From the NCBI RefSeq assembly GCF_000002235.5, contig NW_022145596.1, positions 5,700,352-5,764,351 on the forward strand: DNA of 64,000 nucleotides, written 5' to 3'. The translations under genes and the position numbers were made by a program. Below the pieces are notes generated by a model. It saw nothing but the letters and a program-made list of their open reading frames with translations, did not search any database and was not told the DNA's origin. Every line of letters starts with the position of its first letter. Within the stretch, counting starts at the first letter, position 1. Source of the DNA: Strongylocentrotus purpuratus. Its lineage: Eukaryota; Echinodermata; Echinoidea; Camarodonta; Strongylocentrotidae. Positions 24,653 through 35,575 of the stretch are shown piece after piece.

Positions 24653-25469
24653 ATCGCTCCAATCGGCGCGGAATTTTCCACACCATCGAGTTGTCAAGGA
24701 GGCGTGCATCATCAGGAGAGAGAGGGAGAAGAAGAGCAGGTGAGAAAACGTCTGGAGGAGCGGGAGAGAAAGTGAAGAAGTGCGAGGGAAGATGTTAGGT
24801 TGTCATGGCCGAGTAGAAGCCATCCTCATAAAGATAAACAATCAAAATTCGTTCCACGACAAATTTTCATCTACTAATATCTTCTCTCCAAACGATGCAT
24901 GCATAAACATTATAATTAAAATGAAACGTGACATTACTGCGTGTATGAGGGATGCCAACCTGATGATTATATGTGGCAATCCTAAAGTCTAAACGGTTGT
25001 ACAAGTCTCTATGTTCATATTTGTGTTGAAGCTCATGATATCAGCATGATGACAGAAGCTGAACGAGCTACAGAGTGTTGAAATATATGAACGATCAGAC
25101 AAGTAATGAGTTCAGCAACCTTCTTGAATATCAACAGTTAAAATATAAGTTACATTGAATGAAATTTCTAAAAACATTACAATAAATTCACACGAAAAGT
25201 TATTACAGGGGTTAGCCGTTATTAAAATTCATGTTGGGTAGAAGCTGAAAGATAAGAGAAAAGAGGAAAAAAAAGGGCTTTCGAAATATGAATAAAGAAT
25301 ACGAACATTAAATTGGTACTTATTATATTAAAAGCGATTTCTGTCAAAGTGATAAAGGGTAAGTTCTGGAGCTGAACTATAAATCGAACTAAAGCAACTC
25401 TTATTAAAAAAATGTCAGTGTAAATACAAATGCGTTGAGTCTTAAATTATTTTAACGGACAATTAACGA

Positions 25470-25692
25470 GAAGAATATGCTTCATTTTCCTCTGTTGCTC
25501 CTCGCCTGTGGAATTCCCTCCCATCATTTATTCGCGAAATTGACAACCTGGACCACTTCAAAGCTTTACTCAAAGCTCACATCTTCCTTTAGACAATTTA
25601 AATGCTAATTTTATTGGAGGAGCTGGCGCCTTTGAATGTTTTCTGAAACAGATCTATGGCGCTATACAAATGCTGTTCATCATCATCATCTT
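25470..25692 (+). mobile_element. L2/CR1-group LINE, 3' end only
   Basis: About 40 codons in frame, ending FSSVAPRLWNSLPSFI, then REIDNLDHFKALLKAHIFL and a stop near 25593. The APRLWNSLP block followed by a FK..LK motif is the standard C-terminus of L2/CR1-group reverse transcriptase ORFs. After the stop comes a 100-bp 3' UTR with GGAGCTGGCGCCTTTGAATG and TGGCGCTATACAAATG, then a CATCATCATC tail. The copy is 5'-truncated, as usual for LINEs, and a second LINE begins about 30 bp after its tail. Confidence 0.75.
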
Positions 25693-25753
25693 CATGAGAT
25701 TAAGGACGGGATTTGCTTTGTATTTTTGTGTTTAATATTTATTAATTTTTATT

Positions 25754-26224
25754 AACATTGGAAAAACTGTTAGTGACGCGGTACCACAATCTATTCATTC
25801 TTCTCATTTTTATTGTCGAACAAGTGTTGTTGATTCCATCTTTTTATCACCTGTACATACGAGTGAATTAATTAATGTCAGTAAATACCTTAGAAGTAAT
25901 GCAAGTTGTGGAATCGATAATGTACGCTGTAAAGTTGTTAAGCGGGTTATCCATGCCATTGTATTGCCGTTAGTTCATGTATTTAATCTTTCCATTGTAT
26001 CTGGTAAAGTACCCTTAAAACTCAAAGAATCTAAAGTAATCCCTGTTTTCAAGAAAGACGATCCCGGCAAATTTGTAAACTATAGACCCATATCCCTCTT
26101 ACCATGTTTTTCTAAATTACTTGAACGACTAATCTATAATCGGTTATATAAATTTTTAAATATCAACGATATTTTAAGTGACACTCAATATGGATTTAGA
26201 CCCAGCTATTCCTGTGAACATTAG
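25754..26224 (+). pseudogene. LINE reverse transcriptase, N-terminal part (linker to finger domain)
   Basis: Open frame from the linker NIGKTVSD through SCGIDNVRCKVVKR (RT block 1, the S.GID.I motif), KESKVIPVFKKDD and NYRPISLLPCFSKLLERL (RT block 2, NYRPISLL) to TQYGFRPSYSCEH (block 2a, QyGFR). It ends at a TAG at 26222-26224. The reading then continues in another frame from about 26227, so a small deletion has removed part of the segment between the GFR.S block and the catalytic FLDLSKAFD block, and left the protein broken. Confidence 0.85.
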
Positions 26225-26226
26225 AT

Positions 26227-27414
26227 TCATTTCAAGCTAACGAACATATAATAGGGATTTTCTTAGACTTATCTAAGGCTTTTGATTCTATGGATCACTC
26301 GATACTTTTATTTAAACTACAACAATGTGGAATACGAGGGGTTGCATTAGACTGGTTTAGGGACTATCTTTCAAACAGAGTTCAACATACTTTTGTCCAC
26401 GGTGTTTTGTCTTCTTCGTTAAATGTCTTTATTGGGGTACCTCAGGGATCAATACTGGGTCCCCTGCTATTTCTTTTATACATAAATGATCTTTGTAAAT
26501 CATCTAACTTATTAACCTTCTATCAATTTGCTGATGACACTAGTATATTTTTTTCATCTAAAGATTTGAATAATACTGTCCGCGTTCTAAATAATGAGCT
26601 TAAGAATATATCTGACTGGTTAAAAGCAAATAAATTGTCCCTGAATGTTGACAAAACTAAATGTGTTTATTTTCGAAAAACTAAATATAATATAGGATCT
26701 AAAATTTCCAAAATTTCCGATATAGCTAGCAATAACGGTCCTTTAATTAATAACGATAAAATTCCCATTTATATTAATAATAAACTTATTCAATTAAGTA
26801 ATTCCGTTAACTTCTTGGGTGTCGTATTAGATAATTGCTTGGGATTTAAGGACCATATCACAAATGTTTTACATAAGATCAGCAGAAATGCTGGCTTGAT
26901 AAATAAGCTAAAATATAGTTTGTTACCCGAAAATTTGATAACTTTATATCATTCCATTATTTTTCCTTATTTGAAATATTGTAATATTGTATGGGCCACT
27001 AATGCAACACAAACTGAATTAGACTCACTATTTAAAGTTCAAAAGAAATGTTTAAGAATAGCTACCAATTCTCATTATCTAGCACCTTCCGCGCCTTTGT
27101 TTAAGAAGCTATCGTTATTAAATATATATGATATAAATAAGCAAGAAATCGCAACATTCATGTACAAATATAAAAACAAGTTATTACCTGCCCCCTTTTC
27201 AGACCTCTTTCAATATAATAGTCAAATTCATAATTATAATACACGGCTTTCCAACAAATTTCATTTATGGTCTGTTAAGTCTAGTTATGAAGCTAAATCA
27301 ATGAGTTATCTAGGTCCTAAACAGTGGAATATGATTCCCCAAGTAATAACGAAATCACAATTCATATCTTCCTTTAGAAAACAATATAAAATCTTACTAC
27401 TAAATAATTATTAA
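26227..27414 (+). pseudogene. LINE reverse transcriptase, palm to C-terminus
   Basis: Continues the RT in a different frame. IIGIFLDLSKAFDSMDH carries the first catalytic aspartate; HGVLSSSLNVFIGVPQGSI then GPLLFLLYINDL is block 4; TFYQFADDTSIFF is the catalytic F/YADD box; KANKLSLNVDKTKC and VNFLGVVLD follow. The C-terminal part has YLKYCNIVWA and ends in the YLGPKQWNMIP motif with a stop at 27412-27414. The first ATG is only at 26290, but the frame opens earlier, so that ATG is not a natural start. All catalytic residues in this half are intact. Confidence 0.88.
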
Positions 27415-27784
27415 TCAGCACAGTTGTTGATTTTTTTTCTTATTTTTTTCTAATTTTATATCTGAACCCTCTTTCATTGTTATCTTGTTTTCCTTTCCCT
27501 TTTTTCCCCCTTTATATATTGTTTTTCTTCTCTCTATTTTACTTTCTCTTGTTTTATAGGTAGTTGAAGTGTTTGTACTTTGCTTATTTTACTTAATTTA
27601 TTGTTATGTGCTTATAATATGTTATACATGTATTTCTTTTTGTATTGTTTTTCATTCTTTAAAGGGCGATCCAACTTCACAGGTTCTCGCAACCTTCATG
27701 GAAAGCCCCACATATAACCTTTGTAAACATAGTTAAAATTTACTGTTACTTTGTATATTTTGATTTTTATATTGCGAAATAAAA

Positions 27785-27808
27785 TTGAATTGAATTGAAT
27801 TGAATTGA
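27785..27808 (+). repeat. LINE 3' tail, (GAATT)n
   Basis: Four to five GAATT units directly after AATAAAATT. Such short tandem tails mark the 3' end of CR1/L2-type retrotransposons. Confidence 0.8.
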
Positions 27809-27899
27809 TATCGGGCAATCGAATTTACATGTTTAATTTCGGATAATTAAATTTTCTAAATCAGTCGACAAACAAGCATTTCAGTTTCGTCGTAGAGAT

Positions 27900-27995
27900 G
27901 CTGTGGTCTAGTAGATACGTCGTCGAACTGTAGATCACATGGTTCACGGTTCGAGTCCCGCCGCAGCACTACCGTCCTTTGCAAAGACATTGATC
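27900..27995 (+). mobile_element. tRNA-derived SINE head, first copy
   Basis: Starts GCTGTGG and closes with CCGCAGC (27961-27967), which pair like a tRNA acceptor stem. A-box-like TGGTCTAGTAGATACG and a perfect B-box GGTTCGAGTCC at 27949-27959 form an RNA polymerase III promoter. The T and anticodon stems pair badly, so it is not a working tRNA. The following TGTCC-like CCGTCCTTTGCAAAGACATT is typical SINE body sequence. The copy is truncated by, or fused to, the second SINE at about 28010. Confidence 0.6.
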
Positions 27996-28007
27996 TACAT
28001 GTACATT

Positions 28008-28398
28008 AGAGGAGACGCCATGGCACAGTGGTAGAGCAGTGGCCTCGAAACCGTGAGGTTCCGGGTTCGAAACCAAGTCGATGTGCTAGTGCCCATTGGT
28101 AAAGCATTAATCCTCATTACCAAGTGCCTCGGAGAGGACTTAAAGCCGTAGGTCCTCTGGTCACCTACTAACAAGCATACACATGATTTCTTAGCAGTCT
28201 GATAACAACAGACCTTCAAAACTAAATTTGCCACTCTCCAGCCAGGTGTTTAATGGGTACCGTTAGGAAGGAATTCCTTGAATGCCGTGGGCCCCGAAAA
28301 CGATAGCCTGTAGAGCCGGGGTAATATTGAAACGCCCTGAGCACCTTGCTTCGTTGATTTTTGCGGTATAAAAACATCCAATATTATCATTATTATTA
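28008..28398 (+). mobile_element. tRNA-derived SINE, near full length
   Basis: A-box TGGCACAGTGGTAGAGCAG (28021-28039) and B-box GGTTCGAAACC (28054-28064) give a polymerase III promoter. A body follows with TGCCCATTGGTAAAGCATTA, a spacer containing CTCCAGCCAGGTGTTTAATG and GGGTACC, and a LINE-like 3' end TGAGCACCTTG ... GCGGTATAAAAACATCC. It ends in ATTATCATTATTATTATT. The layout (tRNA head, short body, LINE-mimicking tail) is that of SINEs mobilised by L2/CR1-type LINEs. About 390 bp. Confidence 0.75.
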
Positions 28399-31197
28399 TT
28401 TGCGTGTGGAGTCATTGATTGGGGTTAAATAACACTGTGTAGGCACATGGTAAAACAAAAGAAGAAAATCAGAATATTAACTTAAATGTACAGACGATAT
28501 AAATAATAATAAAACAGAAGTGAAAATATGATAATTGAGGAGAGTAAGAATCAATCAATCGGTGACAAAAGGGAGGGCAAAGGATGGTATAACTTCATTG
28601 GGATAAAGGGAAAGCTTAAAATGCGACAAGAAAGAAACAACAAGCTAAACAAAAATAGAGGAAAGAGAAACATAGAAGGAAAATAAAAGACAAAAAAGAA
28701 GTGCATACCGATTTAAACTGAACAATTTAACAAATATCCTGTAATGATTTGACCTATTCATGAAGATGATTATGGTGTAGACGATTGTTTACCGAGTCGT
28801 ATTCCGATACGGGAAGTACTCCGGAAGGAAACGACGGAAGCCGAACAGGAAACGAATACAGCCGAACAGGAAACGAGCTATTGAGCTGTCGGCATCGCCC
28901 GTTTCCCAATAACTGGTAAAAGCTAGAGTTGGAATTAAGACGACAAGATATTTAAAGTGGTATTCCAAACGTGTCCACTCTCTTTAACTTTTCAATTATA
29001 TTAAATTTGTATCAAAATGATTAAATATTATATAATCCCAAGTGAGAAATATACTTATATGATTTATTCAATGACCATAAAACGGAAGACCATGTGAGAT
29101 AAGGATTTAAAAACTGTTATTATCATGTCATACGCTTGACAGAGAATTCAAATTGACGAAACTTGGTTGGGTGTCACCGCTTTGGCATCGGCTGGTCCAA
29201 ATTGATAACATTCGTTTTTAGATTGAATATAGTCTACAATAATTTTAAACAAAAACGCAAGGTGAAATACCTCTTTTACAAAAAAGAAAAGAAATATGAA
29301 ATGGTCTATTGATGTATGGTTTGGGTAACTCTAGATAGATCTGATAATTTAAGTCTAGTCTGGGAAGCAAACTTTAAACCAGCCATCGGAATGGCCAGTT
29401 GCCGAAGCAACGGGTCAAACTCTGGCCACTGATTGTAAGTAAGCTGACCACTATACACTAATTAAATGTATAGGAAATGTATAGATTGATACAGGACTGG
29501 TGTGTGAACAATAATCAGGGGAAAAAGAAACACGGAAAGAGACAAAAGATACAAAACTAGTTAATAAAAGAATAAATGTCAAGTGGCGGAAGTATGACGG
29601 GCAGCGTAATAAAAATACAGAGATACCGATGTTAGAAAAAAAATTAAAGCATTTAAGAAAGGAAGAGAGAAAGATAAAATAAGAGAGAGAGAGAGAGAAA
29701 GAGGGGAAGAAAGAGAGCCAGGGGAAATGGCCACTCCGGATGAGGAAGAGAGAGTGTAGGGACACATCATAGTATTAGGTCCTCTCGTTTGTACCTTCTC
29801 GGTATGTGCCGCGGGTTAAGGCCCTGCTTGACTTTCATCTTCCAATTTTCTCGATGGAGTTGAATAAAAGATGAGTTTATACACGGCGAGGGCATGTTGA
29901 ACCGTTCAATCAAAACATACTCACCAATGTATCCTTGCAAGCAATCTTACCATGTCCATGCACATGGCGTATTCAGACATTGATAAACATGGGAGAGGGG
30001 CGCTATGTTTATTAAGAGCCCCCACTTTTCTTTTTGGGGGAGGGTGACTGAAATCGGAGGGGCTCCATCTCACTCACGACATTGCGTCAAAAACGAAATC
30101 TAACCCCGTTCTTCTTTGTTCTCGAAACTCCGTTGGTCATTTTCGAATCTCTTAAGGCATGGAAGGAGTCCAATAAAATAGAATACCTAGATATCGGACA
30201 CACTAGAGGCGATGGGTTGTGTATCATCGCCCTCAGAGTATGAATACAGGTAAAGCATCCTACCTCAGAACCTCTTTGGTATTCTTTTCAGCACCTTGAG
30301 CCCGTGTTTTTGGCCTCCATTGTTTTAAGACGGAGATGCTAATGCTAAGTTTTAAAGACAAACATCTGAAGGGCATATAGGCAGGAAATCGATATGCATT
30401 TATGCTCATCAATATTGACCAGGCATTACTTAAGTTTGCGAAACAGAGAGATGGGGAGTTCAGAAGACGTAGCGACTGAAAAGACAAACAAAGCTAAAAC
30501 AGGAACCGAGACCGCCCAAAACCGATGCGTGTCTTGGCAAAGATTGACCAATATTTGACATGAACCATGGTGGACCGAAACCACTTTTAACAATCTAATT
30601 ATCCCTCACGCTCTATGGACAATATGGCTCCAAAAAAACGAATCCATTGTTTCAATGATAACACTAGAAATAAATAATACAAATTTTTCTGATATGCCGC
30701 CTTATTTAATTTAGATATTTTAGGTTTGTATTTGCATTTACTTCTTTACACCCAGTTCAAGCTTAGAGCCAATAATATAATGTTCTTTTTAACACCTGTA
30801 GAGACGTTTCTTGTTGAAGGGTTAGAGTGTTTTCTTTCTGAAAATATCCCTTTTTTTCTTCTTTTCCTTTCAAGTGAGTGTGACGTGATGAAGTTTGGTA
30901 AAGAAATAAAAACGGTTCCGTAATTGATTGGGTTTAAATGCCGCTGGATATTATTTGATAATCATCTTAATTGAACAACGATTATGAGAGAGCGAAACAT
31001 ATGGTTGCCGATAAACAAAATATACGATCGAATAGAACTCCATACGGAAAATCGGAAGAAGAAGGAAGAGACGGAGCGATTGAAATGAAGACGAGTTTGG
31101 AACAGTAGCCGCTCGGGTTGGTCTATTAGAATATTCATTTTATCCGGCGATATGTAGGGGAATTAGATTAAAGCCAGCCCGGTTAACGGTCGCTAAC
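28399..31197. other. Intergenic DNA after the TE cluster
   Basis: A+T-rich and non-coding as far as can be seen. Notable are a cluster of GGAA cores with a doubled 17-mer at 28839-28876 and a purine-rich stretch at 29640-29715. ORFs on the minus strand at 29451-29770 are Ser/Leu/Phe-rich and derive from that tract. Confidence 0.4.
28839..28876 (+). repeat. Doubled 17-mer with GGAA cores
   Basis: AGCCGAACAGGAAACGA at 28839-28855 and again at 28860-28876, 21 bases start to start. Upstream, 28811-28838 adds further GGAA words (CGGGAAGT, CCGGAAGG, CGGAAG), giving about six ETS-like cores in 70 bases. Confidence 0.75.
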
Positions 31198-31422
31198 ATG
31201 TCTCGCCATCTAACCAAATTCTCCCTTCGACAAGGTGTTAATCGCTCTTCGAAACCTGGAGAACGCTTTCAATTTGTTAAAGATGGAGTGAGGGGACAGC
31301 GGTATATACTCAGGGCAGCAATCAGGCCCTATACACCTCCCGAGTTTGAGGATGAAAACGAAGCGATGGAGGAGGAGGAGGAGGTATCGCTGAGCGTCTC
31401 TCGCGCCCAATCCGAGCATTGA
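31198..31422 (+). CDS. Possible small protein, 74 codons, unrecognised
   Basis: ATG with A at -3, then an ORF that is not low complexity until a run of six glutamates near residue 60. The first 45 residues are basic (MSRHLTKFSLRQGVNRSS, ERFQFVKDGVRGQRYILRA); the end is acidic with PYTPPEFEDENE and a Ser-rich tail. No signal peptide or membrane segment. Codon choice is varied and looks coding. No splice donor is placed, so it could be a complete small protein or a first exon with the stop read in the intron. It stands alone in about 50 kb of non-coding DNA. I do not recognise a family; a chance ORF is a real alternative. Confidence 0.3.
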   Translation: MSRHLTKFSLRQGVNRSSKPGERFQFVKDGVRGQRYILRAAIRPYTPPEFEDENEAMEEEEEVSLSVSRAQSEH

Positions 31423-32405
31423 AATGGATCACACGTCCAAAATCAATCAACAAAAGTAACTTGGGGTAAAATGTAACACCGTTCGATGGCCTCAAGCCCG
31501 GGAAATTGCACACCCCCTCCCAACCGTGTAGTAGTACACATACCCTCCAATAGACACTCTTTTCGGCTTTATTACTATTTGGTTCGCCGGGATGGATGCC
31601 CGCATGCATCCATGCCAGAGTGGCACTAAAACGCCAGCAAGACACTATTACTATAATAAGTAAGAGTGTCAAATCTCGGTCCTTTAACAGTCCGTTTAAT
31701 CCTTTGACTACTTACCGCTGTAACTGCATATTTATTTTGGTTTGTTTTCTTGGGGAGGGGGGTGGGGCTCTGTATGTTTGGGGATGTCATTTTTATTTCT
31801 ATTATTTGGTCGTCTTCTTTTGGGGGTACTAAAACATTTAATCTAGTATTATTTTCTTTCTTTCATCTTCCTATTTACTTTACCTCCTCCTTTACTTCAT
31901 ACATTTTGTCAGTTTAATCCTCATCTCTTGTGTCAGTTCATCTATACCTCCGCTTTTCTTTCATAAAGAGACATGCATGATAATGACACATAATTTGAAG
32001 TGCTTCGGATTTGCGCTGAAACCAATAATAGGGGCACACCTGCAATACTCCTACAACATAGCGAATAGGAACCCTTCCTGTAAGTATTTTCCATACGCCA
32101 GGTGAAGATGGGAAAGCATTTAATTTTCAAGAGAGGGGCAGTCGAAGATTAATAATTTATAAGCACATTATACGTTTGTGATGTTCTCTGACAGACTTTG
32201 TTGCTCCATATTTGTCTTGCTTATAGCCACCATAAAGGCTATTTACTGAAGTTTGCTATGATTATATGATTAAAGCTACTTAAGTTGCTGTAATAGGTAT
32301 AGAATAATTTCATTCTCACATGTTTTTTGATGAATTTGGAAACATTGATTTACATCTTAAAGTCTCATTGATTTGCTTTTCGCCATAATTATAGAAAGGC
32401 GAAAT

Positions 32406-32445
<40 letters not shown>
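32406..32445 (+). repeat. Homopolymer of 40 guanines
   Basis: Uninterrupted G40, preceded by GAAAT and followed by TAGTTGATTG. Expected to form G-quadruplexes on the plus strand. The true length is uncertain because such runs are hard to sequence. Confidence 0.9.
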
Positions 32446-32446
<1 letters not shown>

Positions 32447-32768
32447 AGTTGATTGTAGTGTCGATTTATCGATTCATGTATGAATCTGATTGAGCGGGCA
32501 AACTTGACATGGTATGATTGGGGCGGCATCAAGCTCAGGGTCGGGCTACATACGATGATGGGCGGCAAACACACTATATACTACCGACAGGGAATCATAT
32601 ACCTTCTATCTACTCATACCACGCATTCATCATCTATAACTGAATTATATAAATTAATATTGCCTTCCCGGCTTATGCACTTTCTCTCACGGTCGCATCA
32701 TGAGATGGATGAGCTTCAAAGATCGATTGAGATGGAGCGAGGGAGATGAAAAAAGAAGTACATGAACG

Positions 32769-32776
32769 AGAGAGAA

Positions 32777-32820
<44 letters not shown>

Positions 32821-33085
32821 GAGAGATAGATAAAAGAAAGAGAGAAGATGAGGGAGAGAAAGAATTAGGGAGAGAAAGAGAGATAATATAGATAGGAGAA
32901 TGATAGAAGATGAGAAGAGGGATGGAATGATAGAGAGAGAGAGAGAGAGAGAGTAAAATTGAGAGATGAATAGAGGAGGGTGAGAAGGGAGAAGAGAAAT
33001 GGAAAACGTCAAGGGTTGGAGAGAGATGGGAGATAGATAACAAAAAGATAGAAGGTGGGGAGATAGAGAGAAAGATAGAGAGTAA
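32769..33085. repeat. Long polypurine (GA-rich) tract
   Basis: About 315 bases with GAGA, GGGAGA and GATAGA units and few pyrimidines on the plus strand. The minus-strand ORFs over it are Ser/Leu/Phe runs and not genes. Confidence 0.85.
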
Positions 33086-34082
33086 GTACAACAGCTACTA
33101 CAACGACAACAATAACAACATTAGAATAATTTTTTAAAGTAAGAAACAGTTTTGTAATTTAAGAAATTTAAAAAATAATGCTGTATGTTTCAAACATATA
33201 TTCCAGAAAGATCGACAACCGATCAACATAAAGATTAATACTCAGCGATGTAGAGTATATACCTTATTAGATTAATGTCCGTTGAGACAGACAGTAATAA
33301 CTTTCTTTTCAACCATCTACAAGAAAAGAGGGGCTAAAAGCATTGGAAGAGATAGACCATGCGACATAACAGAAATGTAAAGCATGTGCAAAATAGAGTT
33401 TTAAAAATAAGCGTAAAAGAGAAGAATTTTGATGGTAAAATCAGTAAATGAGTAAAAAAAAAAAATTATGAAGAAAGAATGATGGAAAGAAGCAGACATA
33501 AAGGTCTGTGGGTAGGATCATGGGATGGACAGAGGAAGAAAGGGAGAAGGAGAAGACAAGAAAAGGAGAAAGATACCGAGAGACCGAGAGAAAAGTAAAA
33601 AGGAAAGAGGATAGATGAAGACAAGGAGATGAGTTGGAGAGTAGAGTGTTGGTAGAGTTGATACAAATTAGCGGAGGCCTGGGGGATGGCGGTTCGGCTG
33701 AGAAGCCATCACGTAGGATGTTGTTTTGGTGAAGGGGTGTCCGCCATCACGCCATCATCCCTCGGAGAATGGAGAACGAGAAGGAGGAGGAGGATGAGGG
33801 TGATGAGGCCAGGCCCAAGGCATCATCGATCGTTCTTTAATAGGTGCATAAACGCGTGAAAGGAGTGAGAAGGGAATGGAACCACCTCGAGGGATAGAAT
33901 TGAATGTCCTTCTTTCCCCCTTCCCATTTTTTCACGGTTTTGTTCATTTTGGGGTTTGTATAGTCCAGTCTTTTCATTGTTTTGTTTCATGCCCTGTGAG
34001 ATGGCGATTTGGATGGGTCACCCAGTCGATTCAGATAATGGCAAGGAGATGAGAGGGCTGGCTGACCATCGATGATGTTGAG

Positions 34083-34156
34083 CATCATGACGATGATGGA
34101 GATGGTGATGATGATGATGATGATGATGGTGATGGTGGTGGCGGTGGTGTTGGTGG

Positions 34157-34187
<31 letters not shown>

Positions 34188-34352
34188 TATGGTGGTGGTG
34201 GTGATGATGATGATGATAATAATGACGATGATGGTTATTATGATGACAATGATGATAATGATGATAATGAGGAGGATTAAGATGATGGTGAAGATGACGT
34301 TGATTATAATGATGATGATGACGATGGTGATGATGATGACGATGATGAATCA
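34083..34352. repeat. (ATG)n/(GGT)n trinucleotide region
   Basis: Imperfect ATG, GGT and GATGAC units for about 270 bases. In one frame it reads poly-Met/Val and on the other strand poly-His, both artefacts. Confidence 0.85.
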
Positions 34353-35424
34353 CTATATCATCGGCTGGTGGGTATGTCAAGGCATTCATTTAAAATATGG
34401 CAATAAGCTGAGAAGCTGGTAACCGGTAAATTGGTGAGATGATAACTTCATAGCAATTATTGATGATGCAAAGAAACCTGGTCAGAAGTTTTTTTTACAG
34501 AAGATTGTTGTATGAGATAAAATGAAACGAATAGCAAGAAAAGGAAAATTTTATCGTAATATTAGATTGATCAAGCCATAAGAATTCGTAAAAAAATAAT
34601 ACGTCAGCTAAGAAATATTTGATACATCAAAACAAAAATACGTGTATACTCTAGGACATCGATAAACCTTAACCAAATTGTACCGTTTCAAAATTAATCG
34701 CAAATAGGAATATCAAATCGTAATGATAATATTTCGCATATTGGAGGTAAATATCAGGAGGCTTAGGTCATCCCATTTCCATGTATTGTGTTGTTGATTA
34801 CTAAACATTATTTTTCTGAAAAAGATCTTTGTCTTGAAAAAAAAAAAAGATCCCGCAAAAGAGGTCGAGCAAATTTTGTTCTGTGAACGTCGTATACATC
34901 CTGATTTGTATGCGTCTTATTACAAAAATACAATGGCGCTAAGTAACAAGCTCATCTTTTAAAATTAACGCAAGTCACACTTTCTAGACATGGACACGTT
35001 TCGGCCTTTTTCATATTTTTATTAGGTATAATGAATCAGCCTACACGTGTATACATTCCTATTAATTCAACCAGATTGGAAAATCATGCATTCATAGGAT
35101 TCGAGAATCTAATAATACAAAATTAGATAAGGGAGTGCACAGCGTAGCCCAGGCACGGAGCAAATCTTGCGCGCTCTTTTTGCGTTTCATTTTTTTTTCT
35201 TCGTTTTACGTGCGGACTTCGAAGCTACAGTAGAGAGCCAGACAAGTTGAGTGGCTGTAGTTTGAGCGACCAGGGACGGGGGAAATTCCACAAGAGAGAG
35301 CTGTAATTTTATCAACTTGTTTTAATGGATGTGATGAACCTACGATTGAGATGATCCGGCATATTGCCACATGTAGGGATAAAAGAGGGGGATATTGTAA
35401 TATACGGAGAGTAGATTGTGATAC

Positions 35425-35463
<39 letters not shown>

Positions 35464-35515
35464 GGGGTATAATAGAGAGAGGAAAAGAAAGAGAGAGAGA
35501 GAGTGAGACCGACGG

Positions 35516-35554
<39 letters not shown>

Positions 35555-35575
35555 AAGAGAGTGAAAGGAATGAGG
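35425..35575. repeat. Compound (GA)n-(TA)n-(GA)n microsatellite
   Basis: Two GA blocks separated by a GGTGGGGTATAATAG spacer, then (TA)8 at about 35516-35531 and another GA block. A similar GA-TA-GA arrangement recurs at 62766-62960. Confidence 0.85.

Larger units (their letters stand above)
17527..25469. other. Intergenic DNA rich in simple repeats
   Basis: No supported gene. CT/GA tracts at 18045-18075, 19645-19670, 21836-21950, 24281-24314 and 24496-24520, a GT-rich tract at 22345-22440 and a (CATC)n run at 24619-24652. 18090-18380 and 21580-21770 are GC-richer with ATTA words and might be regulatory. ORFs across the CT tracts are Ser/Leu/Pro low complexity and were discarded. Confidence 0.4.
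25715..27808 (+). mobile_element. 5'-truncated non-LTR retrotransposon (CR1/Jockey group)
   Basis: About 2.1 kb of a LINE: linker, reverse transcriptase and C-terminal region, a 370-bp 3' UTR, and a tail of (GAATT)n repeats at 27785-27808 after AATAAAATTG. The endonuclease half is missing, so truncation is probably at insertion. The first readable residues are NIGKTVSDAVPQS, which is the usual linker just before the RT. The coding frame is broken once (see the two pseudogene entries). The RT motifs are well preserved, so the copy is fairly young. Clade is uncertain between CR1/L2/Crack and Jockey lines. Confidence 0.85.

Noticed and set aside
27900-27967. Functional tRNA gene
   Set aside because: Acceptor ends pair and the B-box is perfect, but the T and anticodon stems do not pair and SINE body sequence follows.
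32687-33091. Ser/Leu/Phe-rich ORF of 134 codons on the minus strand
   Set aside because: Translation of the polypurine tract; no family resemblance.
34018-34422. His-rich (minus) and Met-rich (plus) ORFs of 116-123 codons
   Set aside because: Direct translation of the ATG/GGT trinucleotide repeat in different frames.
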